Shown piece by piece: positions 61,798-64,000 of a stretch of DNA of 64,000 bases. The notes below the pieces were generated by a model, which saw only the letters and a list, made by a program, of their open reading frames with translations, searched no databases and was not told the origin of the DNA. The stretch comes from Corynebacterium canis (GTDB lineage: Bacteria; Actinomycetota; Actinomycetes; Mycobacteriales; Mycobacteriaceae): assembly GCF_030408595.1 (NCBI RefSeq), contig NZ_CP047080.1, positions 2,811,353 through 2,875,352 of the forward strand, read 5' to 3'. Positions within the stretch are counted from its first letter, which is position 1. Each line of letters begins with the position of its first letter. Both the position numbers and the translations under genes were made by a program.

Positions 61798-62384
61798 GAG
61801 AGGGTGACCACTTCATCGCCCGCTGCCCGCACTTCATCGGAGTGCGTGGCCACCAATACGGCCGCCCCTCGGTCCGCGCGGGCACGTAGTTCGCCGCACA
61901 AAAAGGCACACCATTCGGTGTCGAGATGACGTTCGGGTTCGTCCATCACTAGGACAGGCTCGGTGCCGTTCAGGTGCGCGGCAAGGAAGACGCGTTGCCG
62001 CTGGCCGCTGCTTATCCACGCTGGCATGCTGGCCACCAATGCTTCCAGACCCCAATGCTGCACGACGTCTTCGTAATCAAACGTCCCATGCGAGGCCAAG
62101 AGTTTCAGGTGTTCGCCAACCGTAAGGTCGGGGAGAAACACCGGATCTGCCACCCGCGCAACGCTGCCGGCGCCAGCCCGGCTTGCGGGGTCAGTATCCC
62201 CGATGCGCACTGTGCCCGTGACCGGCTCCAATTCTCCGGCGATCGTTTGGAGCAAGGTAGACTTCCCGGCGCCGTTTGGCCCCGCGATCACATACACCTT
62301 CCCGCGGTGAAAGGGGCGCCGCATTTCCCCGAGTGCGACACCCCTATGTCCAAACGTGCAATCAACCTGAATATCACCTTCCAT
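61794..62384 (-). CDS. ABC transporter ATPase
   Basis: 196 residues, a single small ATPase domain. Walker A VIAGPNGAGKSTLLQ, signature ISSGQRQRVFLA (ISSGQ instead of LSGGQ), Walker B VLVMDEPERHLD and H-loop VATHSDE are present, so hydrolysis is expected. ATG at 62384 is preceded by TAAACT (ending 7 bases upstream) with no ribosome site, so leaderless transcription is likely; the longer frame upstream runs into the acyltransferase gene. Forms an exporter with the overlapping membrane protein. Confidence 0.85.
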   Translation of the reverse strand: MEGDIQVDCTFGHRGVALGEMRRPFHRGKVYVIAGPNGAGKSTLLQTIAGELEPVTGTVRIGDTDPASRAGAGSVARVADPVFLPDLTVGEHLKLLASHGTFDYEDVVQHWGLEALVASMPAWISSGQRQRVFLAAHLNGTEPVLVMDEPERHLDTEWCAFLCGELRARADRGAAVLVATHSDEVRAAGDEVVTLS

Positions 62385-62401
62385 GGCGTCGAGTTTACGT
62401 G

Positions 62402-63445
62402 CTATTGGCGCACCGCCTCCGGGCGCAGCCTCGCCCACAGGGTCGTGGGCAACCGCAGCTTTCTACCAGGTTGTTCCACCAAAAGGTAGCTCGCGGCGGA
62501 AACCGGGATGGTCAATGCGATGGTGAGCAACACGACCGGCCAGAAGCTGCCATCGAAATGCCGGATCCCCAGAATTGGGAACGAAAAAGACAACACCGCG
62601 AGGTGCCAAAGGAAAAAGGAATAGGACCATAGCCCGAGGGTTTCCAGGCTTTTGGGCACCCACCAGCCGGGGGCAAGCGCATAGGGCAGCACCACGCAGG
62701 CGGCGAAGGCGGTTCCGGCGATAACCCGCAGCTGGAATTGCAAGGGCGTGGGATGGATAAGCCCCGGCGGGCCGTACCAGGGTTGGGCCGCCACCCAAAG
62801 GATAAGGATTGCCAGCCCCGCCCATAACGATCGGATCTGCAAAATTCTTTTCACCCGCGGTGAAGGCTCGCGATGCCGGAGAAATTCGGCGCCGAGAATA
62901 CCCACGCAAAACCAGGGCAGGAACGCCGGCGGCCAGATTTGCATGTTCACGATTTCCACGGATTGCACCGGCGGTAACCACGCCCAGCCGAGGCTCAATA
63001 CGGATAGGCCGAGCACCTTCTTCCAGCCGAGGCGGTATAACGCAGGCAACGCCAAATAGAACACAACTTCGACGCACAAAGACCATAGGTGCGTAAGGCC
63101 CGGATGCAGGGTGTGGGGAACATATATTTGAGTGAAAGTGAAGTTCGCCAGGATGGTAATCAACGAAGCCCCGTACGCCTCCGGCAACACCAAAAACACA
63201 ACGAACACAACGGCGAGGTATGCGGGGAGGATGCGGGAGGCGCGGCGTCGATAATAGCCGGGAGGTTGCGGGCGCCACAGCAGGAACGCGGAGAGCGCAA
63301 AAAACACGGGCACAAAGAAATCGAACCGTTCCACGACGGGCATGGAGGTGCCGGTTTGAAAGGCGGCGTGGGTAAACACAATGCCCATGGCCGCCACGGC
63401 GCGCAATGCCTGAAGCTGAGGGTTGTAGGATTGAGGAGCCCGCAT
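62402..63445 (-). CDS. Acyltransferase family 3 membrane protein
   Basis: 347 residues, about ten helices. Features of acyltransferase-3 proteins, which O-acylate surface glycans: QLQALRAVAAMGIVFTHAAF with the conserved Arg and His, FFVPVFFALSAFLLWRP, and HLWSLCVEVVFYLALPAL. No SGNH domain is fused. Probably adds acetyl or succinyl groups to arabinan or another envelope glycan (inference). ATG at 63445 has TAAACT ending 7 bases before it, the same arrangement as the neighbouring ATPase. Only 23 bases separate it from the divergent PorA-family gene. Confidence 0.88.
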   Translation of the reverse strand: MRAPQSYNPQLQALRAVAAMGIVFTHAAFQTGTSMPVVERFDFFVPVFFALSAFLLWRPQPPGYYRRRASRILPAYLAVVFVVFLVLPEAYGASLITILANFTFTQIYVPHTLHPGLTHLWSLCVEVVFYLALPALYRLGWKKVLGLSVLSLGWAWLPPVQSVEIVNMQIWPPAFLPWFCVGILGAEFLRHREPSPRVKRILQIRSLWAGLAILILWVAAQPWYGPPGLIHPTPLQFQLRVIAGTAFAACVVLPYALAPGWWVPKSLETLGLWSYSFFLWHLAVLSFSFPILGIRHFDGSFWPVVLLTIALTIPVSAASYLLVEQPGRKLRLPTTLWARLRPEAVRQ

Positions 63446-63468
63446 TCCCCGAAGTTTAGAGGAACCGC

Positions 63469-64000
63469 ATGTCCTATCGCACGATCGCCGTTGGCGCGCT
63501 GATCCTGGGCACCCTCGCATTCGCGCCAGCGGTTGTGCACCAGGTGTATAGCTCCGAACCGGTCATGCATTCGGTACTTGTGGGGCCGCAAGGCGAGCTG
63601 GAAACCAGCATCACCCTGGGCGAACCCAGCAAACGGGGGCGGATGAAGCTTGAGGTGACGCGCTCGGACGGCACCTCCAAAACCGTGGAATTGCAAAAAG
63701 CGAACGCATACCCGGTTGCTGGCGGCGGATTAGAATACATGTTCCCCACGAATACCGAGCGGCGTTCGTACCCCTGGGCGGACGAGGACCCAGTGGACTA
63801 CGTGGACGCGGAATTTATCAACGGCGTCAAGGTGTACAAGTTTGCCAACCAGGAAACCGCGGTATGGGTGGAGCCGAAATCGGGGACGCTGGTGGACCTG
63901 CACACCCACGGCGCGCGCTGGGACGAGCACACGAAAGCCCAGCAATGGGCGGTGGCCATGCCACATATCCGCGTGCTGAAAATACTCGACGTGACCAGGT
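63469..64000 (+). CDS. PorA-family (DUF3068) membrane-anchored protein, N-terminal part
   Basis: 177 codons before the window ends; the frame is open to the edge. An N-terminal helix (TIAVGALILGTLAFAPAVV) anchors the protein with the rest outside. Recognisable features of DUF3068 are TLGEPSKRG, ERRSYPWADEDPVDYVDAEF, and VKVYKFANQETAVWVEPKSG. Despite the family name porin PorA its function is not settled. AGGAA lies 4 bases before the ATG. Its promoter must lie inside the divergent acyltransferase gene. Confidence 0.85.
   Translation, partial: MSYRTIAVGALILGTLAFAPAVVHQVYSSEPVMHSVLVGPQGELETSITLGEPSKRGRMKLEVTRSDGTSKTVELQKANAYPVAGGGLEYMFPTNTERRSYPWADEDPVDYVDAEFINGVKVYKFANQETAVWVEPKSGTLVDLHTHGARWDEHTKAQQWAVAMPHIRVLKILDVTR

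Overview
The window looks like a chromosomal segment of a Corynebacterium-type actinomycete. The main clues are an arabinofuranosyltransferase of the AftD type preceded by a DUF2613 protein, a PorA-family (DUF3068) protein, an actinobacterial Dcd, a 13E12-type HNH/DUF222 gene, a dnaK promoter with a textbook HspR (HAIR) operator, a McbR-like box, and many genes whose start codon lies 6-7 bases after a -10-like hexamer (leaderless transcripts). Base composition is moderately G+C-rich, and several intergenic stretches are clearly more A+T-rich. The species cannot be named from the sequence alone.

Layout. 1-9974: partial dnaK with its HspR-controlled promoter, the proline-catabolic bifunctional enzyme PutA, an AI-2E-family membrane protein, an MTA/SAH nucleosidase, two convergent miniature enzymes (FprA-like and acyl-CoA-ligase-like) and a polysaccharide flippase-like protein. 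10013-16727: a leftward operon of seven genes whose coding regions all overlap. It holds three glycosyltransferase genes (one with two GT-A modules), a large polytopic protein, a 55-residue membrane protein, a serine-hydrolase fold without its catalytic residues, and a GH16-like lipoprotein. This is the best candidate for an undescribed surface-glycan system. 17333-23213: a carbohydrate-type ABC importer (binding protein, two permeases, YesL-like protein, divergent ATPase) next to a glycerophosphodiesterase. 24246-31313: a Tat-exported PhoD phosphatase, a membrane Fe-S oxidoreductase with a 400-residue Pro/Ala/Val repeat tail, and an HNH/DUF222 gene.

31333-43544: a permease pair (ArsP_1/TIGR03943), a DUF1707 protein, alanine aminotransferase AlaT, a YibE/F protein, a metallophosphoesterase, an orphan IS3-type HTH protein, an osmoprotectant ABC importer lying directly behind dcd, and a degenerate ABC ATPase coupled to a YhgE/Pip membrane protein. 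43586-47943: tRNA-Gly(CCC) and two paralogous secreted thioester/VaFE proteins; one ends in an LANTG sortase signal, the other in a glycine/cysteine tail. 48649-54321: the glpD-glpF-glpK glycerol operon, divergent from a PlsC acyltransferase fused to a cap-less HAD domain.

54789-64000: cell-envelope functions. A VanW-family protein, DUF2613-AftD (arabinan assembly), a lipoprotein, a small ABC exporter, an O-acyltransferase and the start of a PorA-family protein.

Much of the window serves the envelope: arabinan and glycan synthesis, acylation, sortase-anchored proteins, and uptake and activation of glycerol for phospholipid. A second theme is proteins that keep a recognisable fold but have lost catalytic residues or whole domains (FprA-like, acyl-CoA-ligase-like, serine-hydrolase-like, ABC ATPase, HAD). 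No CRISPR array, rRNA, prophage or complete insertion sequence was seen.
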